From: Hymenobacter convexus
Lineage (GTDB): Bacteria; Bacteroidota; Bacteroidia; Cytophagales; Hymenobacteraceae
Assembly: GCF_030580955.1 (NCBI RefSeq)
Contig: NZ_JAUQON010000005.1
Coordinates: 415,534 to 479,533, forward strand
Direction of reading: 5' to 3'
DNA length: 64,000 bases
This document shows, piece by piece, positions 1-8,925 of the stretch; the first letter of the stretch is position 1; each line of letters begins with the position of its first letter. The notes under the pieces are model-generated. The model worked only from the letters and a program-made list of their open reading frames with translations, was not told the DNA's origin and ran no database searches. The position numbers and the translations under genes were made by a program.

Positions 1-360
1 CATGCTTCGGGCTATGCGCGCCTGGCCTGGAGTGCCGAGCGCCCCACGCTGGACCACATCAAGGCGTTCTACGAACAGGTGCTGGCTTTGCTGCTGAACA
101 CCAACGCGCGCAAAATTCTGTCCGACCACGGCCAGCGGGCGCCGCTGCCGGCTGCGGCCCAGGAGTGGCTGACCACCAACTGGATTCCGCGCGCCATGAG
201 CCAGGCCCGCACCCGGCACTGCGCCATTGTGGAAGGAGCCGACCCGCTGCACCGGCTGTCCACCCAATCGGTGGTGTCGGCCTCGCCGAACGGGTTTTTA
301 TTCCAGCGCTTCTCCACAGTCGAGGCCGCCGAAACCTGGCTGAAAAGCGTGGTGGTGTAA
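1..360 (+). CDS. C-terminal part of an uncharacterised protein (possibly STAS/SEC14-like)
   Basis: An open frame enters from the left edge and stops at 358-360, giving 119 visible residues; the start lies outside the window. The visible part has the alternating helix and strand pattern of a small cytosolic alpha/beta domain: a helix with LDHIKAFYEQVL, then a strand and helix ending in WIPRAM, then a central RHCAIVEG strand and a final FSTVEAAETWL segment. That closing segment (a strand, then a helix with W near the end) is common in the small STAS/SEC14-like proteins of Bacteroidota, so that family is my best guess. I see no catalytic motif. It converges on the AI-2E-type gene, with a palindromic repeat between the two stop codons. 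The assignment as coding is firm; the family is weak. Confidence 0.6.
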   Translation, partial: HASGYARLAWSAERPTLDHIKAFYEQVLALLLNTNARKILSDHGQRAPLPAAAQEWLTTNWIPRAMSQARTRHCAIVEGADPLHRLSTQSVVSASPNGFLFQRFSTVEAAETWLKSVVV

Positions 361-402
361 GGTGCTTTAGCCACCGATTGCCAATAAGCACGTCCTTTAC
401 AA

Positions 403-497
403 GAACGTCATGCTGAGCGCAGCCGAAGCATCTCGCGTGCATCAGTAATTATTACTGGCACAGTAGAGATGCTTCGGCTGCGCTCAGCATGACGTTC
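403..497. repeat. Dispersed palindromic element, copy 1 (perfect 32-bp arms)
   Basis: The left arm at 403-434 and right arm at 466-497 are perfect 32-bp inverted complements around a 31-nt spacer. The core reads GTCATGCTGAGCGCAGCCGA. It lies between convergent genes and could act as a bidirectional terminator or RNA stabiliser. Related copies are listed at seven other sites in the window. Confidence 0.9.
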
Positions 498-531
498 TCC
501 TTTAACATTGACTTCGGCAATTAATCCCGGC

Positions 532-1671
532 CTACTCTACCGCAGTAGAAGTAACCTTCTCTGAGGCCACAGCGGCTTTGGAAGGCGGGTTGATGCGGCG
601 GCCGCGCGGGGTTTCCTCGTCGCCCAGCAGCATGCCCCAGGGCTTGAGGGGAGTGATGCGGTCGAATACGATTTTGAGGATGGCGATGACCGGCAGGGCC
701 AGAAACATGCCTGCGATGCCGCCAATGGCGTTGCCCACCAGCACCCCCACAATGGCCACCAGGGCATTGACCTTAATCTTGGAGGCTACAATGCGCGGGA
801 TGAGGTAATGGTTATCAATAAATTGGATGAGCATGTAAACGGCCAGCACGGCCAGTGCGTGGCCGTAGCCGGGCTTCGTGACGAAGGCCATAAGCATGGG
901 CAGCGCAATGGCAATGAGCCCGCCGATGTAGGGGATAAAGTTGAGCAGCGCGCCCAGCACGCCCAGCAGCAGCGCATAGGGCACCCCAATGATGAGCAGG
1001 CCCGTGGTGTTGAGCGTGGCCACGATGCTAGCCTCGATGAGCAAACCCACCATGTAGCTCTGAATGGTGGCCTTGCTCTCGCGCAGCACCTCGGCCACGC
1101 CGGTATCCTGCCGGTGGCCCGAGAATACCTGGGTTAGAAAATCGACCAACCGCCGCTGGTACAGAAACAGTAGAAAAATATAAACCGGAATGAGCGTGGC
1201 CACCACCAGCAGCCCCGACACCGCCGAAAGGGTGCCGCCCAGCAGCGCCGACGCCCGGTTGCCGGCTTCGCTGAGGTAGCCCTGCAGTTTCTGGTCGCTC
1301 ACGCCAAAGCGCGCTTGCAGCCACTGGTGCACCTCAGCCGTGGTTTCGGCAAACTTCTTTTTGAAGAGCGGCATCTGGCTGGACAGCTGCGAGGCTTCCA
1401 AGTAGATGAAGTAGAGCAGGCCCAGCAGGGCCGTCACGCCCAGCACCACCGTAAGGGTGATGGCCAGCAGCTTGGGCACCCGGTGCCGCAGCAGCCACTG
1501 CTCCACGGGGTGCAGCATGATGGCAAAAATGGCCGCGAAAAACAGCGGAAAGATGATTTCGCTGGCAATGTGAATGGTGAACACCGCTAGGGCCAGGCCC
1601 AGCAGTATCAGCGGCGCTTTCACATAAAGCGGAAATTGCAGCTCGCGGGCAGGTTCGTAGGTTTCGGGCAT
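532..1671 (-). CDS. AI-2E family transporter (PerM/YdiK-like membrane protein)
   Basis: This 379-residue polytopic membrane protein has the AI-2E transporter architecture: two N-terminal membrane helices (about residues 15-55), a central amphipathic region (about 80-150), then a hydrophobic C-terminal half with the family-typical segment around NFIPYIGGLIAIALP (about 245-260), and a last helix near IAGMFLALPVIAILK. The family exports small molecules or ions; AI-2 export is known for only a few members, and the substrate here cannot be told. The C-terminal tail is hydrophilic and cytoplasmic. The start ATG at 1669-1671 is the first in frame and leads directly into a short polar N terminus. It stands alone, between a convergent gene and a lactonase-like lipoprotein gene read in the same direction. 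Confidence 0.88.
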   Translation of the reverse strand: MPETYEPARELQFPLYVKAPLILLGLALAVFTIHIASEIIFPLFFAAIFAIMLHPVEQWLLRHRVPKLLAITLTVVLGVTALLGLLYFIYLEASQLSSQMPLFKKKFAETTAEVHQWLQARFGVSDQKLQGYLSEAGNRASALLGGTLSAVSGLLVVATLIPVYIFLLFLYQRRLVDFLTQVFSGHRQDTGVAEVLRESKATIQSYMVGLLIEASIVATLNTTGLLIIGVPYALLLGVLGALLNFIPYIGGLIAIALPMLMAFVTKPGYGHALAVLAVYMLIQFIDNHYLIPRIVASKIKVNALVAIVGVLVGNAIGGIAGMFLALPVIAILKIVFDRITPLKPWGMLLGDEETPRGRRINPPSKAAVASEKVTSTAVE

Positions 1672-1846
1672 GGGAGGGGACGTGGAGCCGGCCCGGCAAT
1701 GGGGGGTGGCACGCCCACTTACGCGGCCCGGCGCCGCATGTTGCTCCCGTAAGCTCAGCTATGGCGTTGGCGCTACCCTGAAAACCTGGTTGGGTTGGCA
1801 GAACGGGTGCCCCCAAGCTGTGCTAACCCAATCAAGGCCTCACTCC

Positions 1847-3049
1847 TTAGCGCGTAAAGTCCTCAACAATCTGCACGAACATGGGCGAGGGCACCTCAAT
1901 GGTTTGGCCGGTGGGAGCAAGCAGGCCGTTTTGCCCATCTACCCGGAAAGTCACTACGTTGTTGGAGTTCTGGTTGGCCACCAGTAGCAGGCGGCCCGAG
2001 GGCGTGAGCGCGAAGTTGCGCGGCGTCTTGCCCTGGGTGCTCATGTACTGAATGGGGGCCAGCGTGCCATTAGACGTATCGATGGCAAACACCGCGATGC
2101 TGTTGTGGCCGCGGTTGGAGGCGTAGAGGTACAGGCCGTCGGGCGAAACATGGATGTCGGCGCAGGAATTTTCGCCGGTGAAGCCCTTGGGCAGCGTCGA
2201 CACCGATTGCAGTTCCTTGAACTTGCCCGCCGAGGCATCGTACGCCAGCGCCGTCACGGTCGAGTTCAGCTCGTTTATCAAATACGCCTGCTTGCCATTG
2301 GGATGGAAAACGAGGTGGCGCGGGCCGGCGCCGGGCTTGGCCACAAACGCCGGCTCGGGCAGGCGCGTGAGCTGGCCTTGGGCGGCCCCCAGGCGGTAGG
2401 CCACCACCTGGTCGGTGCCCAGGTCCACGGCAAAGGCGTAGGTATTGGCCGGGTCCGGGATGATGCAGTGGGCGTGGGCACCCGTCTGGTTTTTGTGCGG
2501 GCCCGAGCCCTGGTGCTGGTCGGTGGCGCTGGGCGCGGCCAGCTGGCCGTTGGCCCCGATGGGGAGCATGGCCACATTGCCGCCCACATAGTTGGCCACC
2601 AGGGCCGCCTTCTCGGCGCGGTCGAGGGCGATGTAGCACGGCGACGCGCCGGTGGACGGCTGCTGGTTGAGCAGCGTGAGGGCTCCCGTGTGCTGGTCGA
2701 CGGCGAAGGAGCTCACGCCCCCGCCCTTGGCCCCTTGGAACGTCTGGGTTTCGCTCACCGCGTACAGGTTGCGGCGCCCGGCGGGCATGGTGAGGTAGGT
2801 GGGGCTGGCCCCGCCCCGGTAGGCGCTCACGGGCGTGAGCAGCCCGGTAGCGGTGGTGAGGCGGTAGAGGAAAATCGAGTTTTCCTGCTCCGAGCTCACA
2901 TTGGTGCCGAAATAAACCAGGTAGTCGCGGCTCATGCTTTTGGCGGCCGGCTTGCTGCAGCCCGCGACGGAAAGGAGGACAAGGGAACCGACGCCAGCCG
3001 CCAGGGCCCGCCGAAACTTGGGAAACGAAGAAGGAGAGGTCATCAGCAC
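1847..3049 (-). CDS. Lactonase-family beta-propeller lipoprotein (6-phosphogluconolactonase-like)
   Basis: The 400-residue product matches the seven-bladed lactonase family (Pgl/YbhE type). Repeated blade motifs are visible: SPTYLTM, GASPCYIALD, AHCIIPDPANTYAFAVDLGTD, GPRHLVFHPNGKQAYLINE, CADIHVSPDGLYLYASNRG and TPRNFALTPSGRLLLVANQN. The N terminus has a hydrophobic segment ending in the lipobox SVAGC (Cys about residue 31), so it is predicted to be a lipoprotein outside the cytoplasm. That argues against a role in the cytosolic pentose phosphate pathway; hydrolysis of an extracytoplasmic sugar lactone is possible but unproven. An ATG six bases downstream (3043) is an equally good start. It is divergent from the LysR gene, with 147 nt between them. 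Confidence 0.88.
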   Translation of the reverse strand: MLMTSPSSFPKFRRALAAGVGSLVLLSVAGCSKPAAKSMSRDYLVYFGTNVSSEQENSIFLYRLTTATGLLTPVSAYRGGASPTYLTMPAGRRNLYAVSETQTFQGAKGGGVSSFAVDQHTGALTLLNQQPSTGASPCYIALDRAEKAALVANYVGGNVAMLPIGANGQLAAPSATDQHQGSGPHKNQTGAHAHCIIPDPANTYAFAVDLGTDQVVAYRLGAAQGQLTRLPEPAFVAKPGAGPRHLVFHPNGKQAYLINELNSTVTALAYDASAGKFKELQSVSTLPKGFTGENSCADIHVSPDGLYLYASNRGHNSIAVFAIDTSNGTLAPIQYMSTQGKTPRNFALTPSGRLLLVANQNSNNVVTFRVDGQNGLLAPTGQTIEVPSPMFVQIVEDFTR

Positions 3050-3196
3050 GAAGGGTATGGCTGCAAAGGTGCGAAAAGTTCGGTCCCGAGGCCAGCGGCG
3101 GTGCCCTTGCTCAGCGAGTGCGTACGGACAATGGGCCGGCTGCGCTGCCTGACCAGATGCTGCGGGTGGGCGAGGGGGGCTTACTACCTTGTGCGC

Positions 3197-4102
3197 ATGT
3201 CAGATTTTCGCCTGCGGGTATTCCAGGCCGTGGCCCGGCACCTCAACTTCACCAAGGCGGCGCAGGAGCTTTTCGTCACGCAGCCGGCCGTCACCAAGCA
3301 CATCCACGAGCTGGAGCGCACCCACGGCCAGCGCCTGCTGGAGCGCAGCGGGAGCCGCATCGCCCTCACCGAGGCCGGCCGCCTGCTGCTGGCTCACGCC
3401 GAAGCCGTGGCCGCCTCGGCCCAACTCCTCGACGACCAGCTTCAGGCCCTGCACCACCCCGACGAAGCCACCGGCCGCCTGCGCCTGGGTGCCAGCACCA
3501 CGCTCAGCCAGTACGTGCTGCCCGGCCTGCTGCCCGCCTTCCAGGCGGCCCATCCGCGGGTGCAGCTCACGCTGCTCAATGCCAATTCCGAGCACATCGC
3601 CCAGGCCCTGCTGCGCGGCGACCTCGACCTGGGCATGGTGGAGGGCCGTTCCCGCTCCCGCGACCTGCACTACGAGTTGCTGCTGCCCGACGAGCTGGTG
3701 GCCGTGCGCCGGGCCACGCCTAGCCGCCGTCAGCCAGTGGCCCTGTCGCTGGCCGAGGCGTTGGCCCATCCGCTGGTGCTGCGGGAGCGCGGCTCGGGCA
3801 CCCTTGAAGTGCTCGAATACGCTCTGCGCGAGCGGCAAGTGAGGCTGAGTAGCCTGCGCGTGGCTTTCTATTTCGATAATACCGAAGCCATCAAAGCGTA
3901 TCTGGAGGCCGCGCCCGATGCCATCGGCTTTGTGTCGCGCCGGGCCCTGGCCCGCGAGCTAGCCGGTGGCGTGCTCGAAATCGTCCCCATCGAGGGCCTG
4001 CATTTGCCCCGGCAATTCGACGCCGTGTGGGTGCAGGGCCAGCCGTTGCTGCGGGCTGGGCAGCGGTTCCTGTCGTTTGTGCAGGCCCGGGCCAAGGCGT
4101 GA
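3197..4102 (+). CDS. LysR-type transcriptional regulator (YeiE/CysL-like)
   Basis: A 301-residue LysR regulator. The winged HTH occupies residues 2-60 (FQAVARHLNFTKAAQELFVT followed by QPAVTKHIHELE), and the two-lobed effector domain follows (about 90-295), with the typical LRLGASTTLSQYVLPGLLPAF opening. The reading frame stays open for more than 1 kb upstream, but the HTH begins right after the ATG at 3197, so earlier starts are rejected. The next gene encodes a YeiH exporter; in enterobacteria a LysR gene, yeiE, also neighbours yeiH and is linked to sulfite tolerance. I infer a sulfite/sulfate-responsive activator of that gene. A LysR-box palindrome lies at 4186-4200. Confidence 0.93.
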   Translation: MSDFRLRVFQAVARHLNFTKAAQELFVTQPAVTKHIHELERTHGQRLLERSGSRIALTEAGRLLLAHAEAVAASAQLLDDQLQALHHPDEATGRLRLGASTTLSQYVLPGLLPAFQAAHPRVQLTLLNANSEHIAQALLRGDLDLGMVEGRSRSRDLHYELLLPDELVAVRRATPSRRQPVALSLAEALAHPLVLRERGSGTLEVLEYALRERQVRLSSLRVAFYFDNTEAIKAYLEAAPDAIGFVSRRALARELAGGVLEIVPIEGLHLPRQFDAVWVQGQPLLRAGQRFLSFVQARAKA

Positions 4103-4185
4103 TTTTAATAGCTTTAGTAGGATGAATGTAAAGCTGGTTGTCCTGATGCAGAGCAACTGAATTTTCAAACTAGCTACGCCCTTTA

Positions 4186-4200
4186 ATTACCAACGGTAAT
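4186..4200. promoter_or_regulatory. Candidate LysR operator in front of yeiH-like gene
   Basis: ATTACCAACGGTAAT is a perfect 6-3-6 palindrome and contains the T-N11-A pattern of LysR boxes. It lies 84 nt after the LysR stop and 74 nt before the preferred YeiH start. Binding is inferred from sequence and position only. Confidence 0.5.
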
Positions 4201-4273
4201 GACCAATAACTATTTTGTATAACCTATGGCTTTGGCCTGGCCGTATTTTTGGGTAGAAAACACTACGGCCTTC

Positions 4274-5326
4274 ATGAGCACCCAAACCTCTGCCCAATCC
4301 CAGCCTAGCCGGCAAACCGCACCGCCTGCCACCGGCGCTGAGGTAGGAAGTAGCTCGCCTTTTTTTCGAAACCTGCACGCGCCACGCCGGCTTTTCGGGC
4401 GAGGGTTCACGTTGCAACAGGTAGTGTTTGGGGCGGCGCTGGGGTTGTGCCTCACGCCTTGGGCGTCGCCGCCGTTGGCCCTGGCGCTGGGCCTAATCCT
4501 GGCCCAAACGGTTGGCAATCCCTTTACTTCCCAAACCAAACGCCTCACCAAATACCTGCTGCAGTTTTCGGTGGTCGGCCTGGGCTTCGGCATGAATGCC
4601 CATGCGGCTTTGCAGGCCGGCAAGGAAGGTATTTTGTTCACCGTGGTGTCGGTGGTGGGGACATTGGGACTGGGTTATCTGGTGGGCAAATGGCTGGGGC
4701 TGGGGCGCCACGTGGTACACCTTATTTCGTGCGGCACTGCCATTTGCGGGGGCTCGGCCATTGCGGCCGTGGGGCCCGTGTTGCGGGCCAAAGACGAAGA
4801 AATGTCGGTGGCGCTGGGCACGGTGTTCGTGCTCAATGCACTGGCGCTGTTCGCCTTTCCACCCATCGGCCATGCCCTGGCCCTCACGCAAAACCAGTTT
4901 GGCCTCTGGTGCGCCATCGCCATCCACGACACCAGCTCCGTGGTGGGGGCTGCCGCCGCCTACGGCACCCAGGCCCTGCAAGTGGCCACTACGGTAAAGC
5001 TGGCCCGCGCCCTCTGGATAATTCCGGTTTCCATCGGTACGGCCCTGGCATTCCGGCAGCAAGGCGTGAAGGTGCAGGTTCCGTACTTCATTCTCGGGTT
5101 CATCGCGGCCATGCTGGTCAATACCTACGTGCCCGCCGTGCGCCCCCTGGCGCCGCTGCTGACGCACCTGGCCAAAATAGGCCTGACCGTAACGCTGTTT
5201 TTTATCGGCGCCGGGCTGTCGGTGCGGGTGGTGCGGGCCGTTGGGGCGCGGCCATTCGTGCTTGGCACGGTGCTGTGGGTGGTGATTTCGGTAAGCTCGC
5301 TTTACGTCATTTTGCAGAGCGTATAG
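4274..5326 (+). CDS. YeiH-family putative sulfate/sulfite exporter
   Basis: From ATG 4274 the product has 350 residues with about ten membrane helices, fitting the YeiH (conserved hypothetical 698) family. Family features include GLILAQTVGNPF, FSVVGLGFGMNA, the CGTAICGGSAIAAVGPVL stretch and the IHDTSSVVGAA motif near residue 220. The family is annotated as putative sulfate exporters mainly by genetic context, and the substrate is not firmly known. An upstream in-frame ATG at 4226 would add 16 residues; I prefer 4274 because the cytosolic Ser/Pro-rich tail then starts cleanly. The LysR gene upstream and the TauE/SafE exporter downstream on the other strand support a role in handling reduced sulfur anions. 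Confidence 0.88.
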   Translation: MSTQTSAQSQPSRQTAPPATGAEVGSSSPFFRNLHAPRRLFGRGFTLQQVVFGAALGLCLTPWASPPLALALGLILAQTVGNPFTSQTKRLTKYLLQFSVVGLGFGMNAHAALQAGKEGILFTVVSVVGTLGLGYLVGKWLGLGRHVVHLISCGTAICGGSAIAAVGPVLRAKDEEMSVALGTVFVLNALALFAFPPIGHALALTQNQFGLWCAIAIHDTSSVVGAAAAYGTQALQVATTVKLARALWIIPVSIGTALAFRQQGVKVQVPYFILGFIAAMLVNTYVPAVRPLAPLLTHLAKIGLTVTLFFIGAGLSVRVVRAVGARPFVLGTVLWVVISVSSLYVILQSV

Positions 5327-5377
5327 GTTTGCTTGCCTGAAGAAGCCACCAAATTCGAAATGCCTTCCTACTTAGGG

Positions 5378-5542
5378 CTACACCAGCTTAGGGCGACACC
5401 AGCCATCGGCCAGTTCCAACTTGCCCTTGAGGCGCGGGACTTCCAGCGTTTTTTTCATGTTGTGCAGCGTCCGGTTGATGAGCTTGGGGACGTTGCTGGC
5501 GAACTGATAAACAGCGCGGTAGTGGCTTTGGGTGGCTGGTGT
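5378..5542 (-). pseudogene. Possible gene remnant, 54 codons without a start
   Basis: In one minus-strand frame an open stretch ends at a TAG (5378-5380) and is bounded upstream by a TAA, with no good start codon. Its translation includes RAVYQFASNVPKLINRTLHN and then MKKTLEVPRLKGKLELADGW, which has natural protein-like composition. It could be the tail of a lost gene, or chance. Nothing else is visible in the gap between the YeiH and TauE genes. Confidence 0.2.
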
Positions 5543-5550
5543 TTATCTGC

Positions 5551-6372
5551 CTAGCGCGGGTGTGCAAACACCAGCTCGCGCAGCAGAATAAAGGTGCCCA
5601 TCGCGAGTGTAAACCAGCCAAATGCGGGCTTCAGCCGGGCCCCCGGAATGAAGCGGGCCAGGTAGGTGCCCAGCACGATGCCGCCCAGTGCAAACATCAG
5701 AAAACCAAGCAGAAAACCCCAGGCCACAGGTGTGCCCACACTCAAGTCGCCGCCAAAGCCAATGAGCGAATTGAGGGCAATGATGGCCAGCGAAGTCCCA
5801 ACGGCCAGTTTCATGGGCAGCCGCGCGCCCAGCACCAGCGCCGGAATGATGAGAAAGCCCCCGCCGGCCCCCACAAAGCCCGTGAGCGTGCCCACCACCA
5901 GCCCAATGGTGAGAATGAGCGGGTAGTTGAAGGGGTGCCGGTGGTGCAATTCCTCATCGAGAATGTCTTCGGCCTGCCGGCTGCGAATCATCGACGTGGC
6001 CGCCGCTACCATCAGCCCGGCAAAGGCCACCAGCACCAGCAAATCTTTGGTAAACACTACCTTTCCCACAGTGAACAACTCGTGCGGGATGGCCGGCATC
6101 AGCACCTTGCGCACCGCCAACACCGCCGCCAGCGAGGGAATCAGAAAAACAATGGCCGTGCGCAGCGACACCAGCCCCTTGCGAAAATACCGCGACGCCC
6201 CCACCAGCGAAGTGGACCCCACCACAAACAGCGAGTAGGCCGTGCTCAGCACCGGGCTCACCCCCATCAGGTACACCAGCACCGGCACCGTGAGGATGGA
6301 CCCGCCACCGCCCATGATGCCCAGCGAAAGCCCAATGAAAATGGCCGCGAAATAGCCCAGGTAGTGCAGCAT
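5551..6372 (-). CDS. Sulfite exporter TauE/SafE family protein
   Basis: The 273-residue product has the duplicated TauE/SafE fold. The first repeat starts at once with FIGLSLGIMGGGGSILTVPV, and the second contains LTGFVGAGGGFLIIPALVLG followed by MKLAVGTSLAIIALNSLIGF. About eight membrane helices are present, with a polar loop (SRQAEDILDEELHHRH) between the halves. The family exports sulfite, sulfoacetate or related organosulfur anions. The frame is open further upstream to 6561, but the membrane domain begins directly after ATG 6372, and the added 63 residues look non-coding. Its end-to-end arrangement with the YeiH gene suggests a shared sulfur-anion theme. Confidence 0.9.
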   Translation of the reverse strand: MLHYLGYFAAIFIGLSLGIMGGGGSILTVPVLVYLMGVSPVLSTAYSLFVVGSTSLVGASRYFRKGLVSLRTAIVFLIPSLAAVLAVRKVLMPAIPHELFTVGKVVFTKDLLVLVAFAGLMVAAATSMIRSRQAEDILDEELHHRHPFNYPLILTIGLVVGTLTGFVGAGGGFLIIPALVLGARLPMKLAVGTSLAIIALNSLIGFGGDLSVGTPVAWGFLLGFLMFALGGIVLGTYLARFIPGARLKPAFGWFTLAMGTFILLRELVFAHPR

Positions 6373-6822
6373 TGGTAGGAGGGAAGATGCGTGAAGCCAG
6401 GAACGGGAGGCAGAAATCAAATCAAAAAAGCGTGCCTGCGGCGGAAAAACGCACTGTGGCAACCCGTGACGAACATCAGTCGCCGCGTGACTTCCGGGGT
6501 GGGAACAAGCTGCTTTGGCTTGCGCAGGAACGGCCGCGCGCTCTTTTCGTTTCAGCCCCAAAAGTGTGGCGCAAATGTAGGCGCTGCGCTACTCGCAGCC
6601 GGTTGCTGAGGCCGAGGACAGCCGGATTGACTTTGCTGTCGTTGTTAAAGAAATAGTCGCCTTTTTCGCGGTTTCAACCGGCCGGTTGCGGTCAATAGCG
6701 GAAGAAAAACATCCGGCATCACGGGTAGCAAACCTGAGAGCAGGTAGTCATTTGGAGGAGGGCATTGGCGATGATGATTTATTGATGCAGTGATTATTGC
6801 GTCCATTACTTTCGTTGCTGCC
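6373..6822. other. 450-nt intergenic region between divergent genes
   Basis: This gap separates the TauE gene (minus) from the orphan lipoprotein gene (plus). It holds a TACATTTG -7-like box on the minus strand (6572-6579), which would give a leader of about 190 nt before the TauE start. Short open frames on both strands lack protein-like character. I looked for SAM and cobalamin riboswitch cores in the leader and did not find them. Confidence 0.5.
6572..6579 (-). promoter_or_regulatory. Candidate -7 promoter box upstream of TauE/SafE gene
   Basis: On the minus strand this reads TACATTTG, a full match to the Bacteroidota TAnnTTTG element. I did not find a convincing -33 TTG at the usual spacing, so the call is tentative. 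Confidence 0.3.
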
Positions 6823-8634
6823 ATGCCGCCACTTTATCGCCGTTTTTTCCTGTGTGGGCTTTGCCTGTTGCTGCTGCCTTGGTCGGGCGCCTGCGGCAGC
6901 AACCAATCCCGCGACGCCGCCGGGGCTGAAGCCGCGCCGGGGGCCCGTTCTTACGGGCAGGCCTTGTTGCGCACCGGGCTGGTAGCGGGCCGGCACCGGC
7001 GCTGGCTGCTCTTCGCCGATACCACCCGCCGGGAGTACTTCCGCCTGGGCCGCACGCCGCGCGAGGTGCGGGCCTGGCTGGCCGATTACGAGGAGCGCAT
7101 CGAAGACCACCAAACGCTCAACCCCGATTCGGTGCAGCCGCCCCCGCCCGCGGCGGCCGAGCTACGCGGCCCGCCGCCCCCGCCCATGGTGACCCTGATT
7201 CGCCTGCCGAACAGTCCGGCCGCCAAAGCCCTGGCCCGCCGTCAAGCCATTCAACTCATGCAGCAACTGCAGCGGGCGGGTTTGCTCACGGCCGCCGAGT
7301 ACCGCCGAACCCTGCCGCTGGCCATGGCCGGCGAGTTCTACAGCCGCCGCAACCTGCTCACGACTTTCAATGAGCTGGCCCGGGCGGCTGAAAGCCTACG
7401 CCACAGCCGTGGCCTGCCGCCCATGCTGCAGCAGCTTGGGCTGCTATCGAAGCCGGAAACCGAACGGTTGGCGTGCGACCTGCGGACCGGCCTTTTCACC
7501 GACCCCGTGGACCTCCTCGCCCGATTGCCCCACGCCCGTATTTTCAGCCGGCGGCAGTACCCTGCTGCCGGGCTTCCCTACCTGGAGCAGCTGCACCGCG
7601 ACGCGGCACGGCTGGTGCCGGGCCTGCAATTCAGCAACTTCCGCGCCCGGGTTATCCGGCGTGATGAGGCGGCGTCGTGCCCCAGTTGTATGGGCGCGGA
7701 AGACGTGCTGGTGCAGCTGCAAATCGGCTCCCGGCAGTACGCGCAGCGCAGCGAGTGGCACCCCGGCTACGGGCTGGATGGCCGAAACTGGCCAACTATC
7801 GACGACAGCAAATTTTACGGCATTTTCAATCAGGCGCTGGCCGACCAGGGCAGTCCTTACCGGTTGATGTTCATTCGCTCCGCGCAAGCCCGTTTCACCA
7901 TTGGGGGCCAACAACGCTTTGGCCTCTGGTGCCTGACTGCCCCGCAAGCCGAGGCCATCGATACGCTGGAATTTTCCGGTTTGTGGCCGGAGGACCACGA
8001 AAGCTTCAGGGTGCTCCCCTCCGATACGGTGACGGCCGCCCTTCGCGCATTCGCCGCCCTCGGCTTCTTAAGCCACCGGAGCCCGGCCCAGCGCACAACT
8101 GCCGAAGCGTGCCTGCGCCAGGTCCGGCTCATCGCCCGCGAGGAGGTGCTGCATTCCGTGCCCGGCCGTGTGGCCGAGTATCACGGCTATCCGCAGTACC
8201 GCAGCTGGTCCTACGCCCGCCTGCTGAACGTTTTGCAGAAAGCCAGCAATGGCCGTTTCGGGCCTAACCAAGTGCGCGACGGGTGCCAGCACGCCGACGG
8301 GACCCTGCGCTTTCATTTTGGGCGGCGCATTTATCAGTCGGCTTTGTACCAAGCCAACGAGTCGCCCGACCCGCGCCTGTTTCAGCTCGTGCAGCGGGCG
8401 CTGCGGGAGCAGCACATTCCCGGCAAATTTTACCAGGTCAGCGCCACGCTGGCCCAATCAGCCGGCCTGGCGGTAAACTACGTCTTCCTCTCGCCCGTAC
8501 AGGAACGTGCCATCCGCCAAAAACACCTGCTGGCCCTCACCGACCCCACGCTCTCGGACGACCAGCGCTACGCGCAGGAACTGGCCATTGACATGGCCGC
8601 CGATTCTACCTTTTATGGAGCCAGTAGCCGTTGA
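6823..8634 (+). CDS. Uncharacterised lipoprotein, 603 residues
   Basis: I do not recognise a family. From ATG 6823 the product begins with an arginine pair, a strongly hydrophobic stretch (FFLCGLCLLLLPW) and a relaxed lipobox SGAC (Cys 24), so it is probably membrane-anchored outside the cytoplasm. A GTG at 6790 would add 11 residues and weaken the signal peptide. A Pro-rich linker (QPPPPAAAELRGPPPPP) lies near residue 105. The rest appears soluble and alpha/beta, with a CPSC pair near residue 288 and many Tyr/Arg/Gln residues. No enzyme motif stands out. It is monocistronic, 291 nt before the MBL-fold gene, and no feature was found in that gap. Confidence 0.8.
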   Translation: MPPLYRRFFLCGLCLLLLPWSGACGSNQSRDAAGAEAAPGARSYGQALLRTGLVAGRHRRWLLFADTTRREYFRLGRTPREVRAWLADYEERIEDHQTLNPDSVQPPPPAAAELRGPPPPPMVTLIRLPNSPAAKALARRQAIQLMQQLQRAGLLTAAEYRRTLPLAMAGEFYSRRNLLTTFNELARAAESLRHSRGLPPMLQQLGLLSKPETERLACDLRTGLFTDPVDLLARLPHARIFSRRQYPAAGLPYLEQLHRDAARLVPGLQFSNFRARVIRRDEAASCPSCMGAEDVLVQLQIGSRQYAQRSEWHPGYGLDGRNWPTIDDSKFYGIFNQALADQGSPYRLMFIRSAQARFTIGGQQRFGLWCLTAPQAEAIDTLEFSGLWPEDHESFRVLPSDTVTAALRAFAALGFLSHRSPAQRTTAEACLRQVRLIAREEVLHSVPGRVAEYHGYPQYRSWSYARLLNVLQKASNGRFGPNQVRDGCQHADGTLRFHFGRRIYQSALYQANESPDPRLFQLVQRALREQHIPGKFYQVSATLAQSAGLAVNYVFLSPVQERAIRQKHLLALTDPTLSDDQRYAQELAIDMAADSTFYGASSR

Positions 8635-8925
8635 AGATGCCGGAGCAGGCTCAGGCACGGCATGTCGGGCTTGCCGAGACATCCTGGGTGCCGTAGTAGC
8701 GCAATCTTGTTTCGCATTGAGCCTGGCGAGATAGCCGGCCAAGTCTGCGCAAACCGTTCAGACGTGGCAAGCTGCTTTGCCTCTGCTTAATTCGCAGAAC
8801 ACGGCCCGCCCAAACTTGTATGCGCCTGCCGGGTTATGGTCACGCTTTTCAGTTATGCCTCCTGTTGCTGCAAGCCTATAGCTGCTGAAATAGGCTATTA
8901 ATCTAGCTTACTCAACCTTCAAAAA

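Noticed and set aside
2105..3196. Upstream extension of the LysR gene frame
   Set aside because: This part is antisense to the lactonase gene and has low-complexity Gly/Ala/Arg composition; the HTH starts right after ATG 3197.
5539..6378. His/Gln/Arg-rich plus-strand frame of 279 codons
   Set aside because: It is the antisense shadow of the TauE/SafE gene, which has clear membrane motifs.
6373..6572. Possible riboswitch in the long leader of the TauE gene
   Set aside because: I could not match the SAM-I or cobalamin core motifs, so no RNA element is called.
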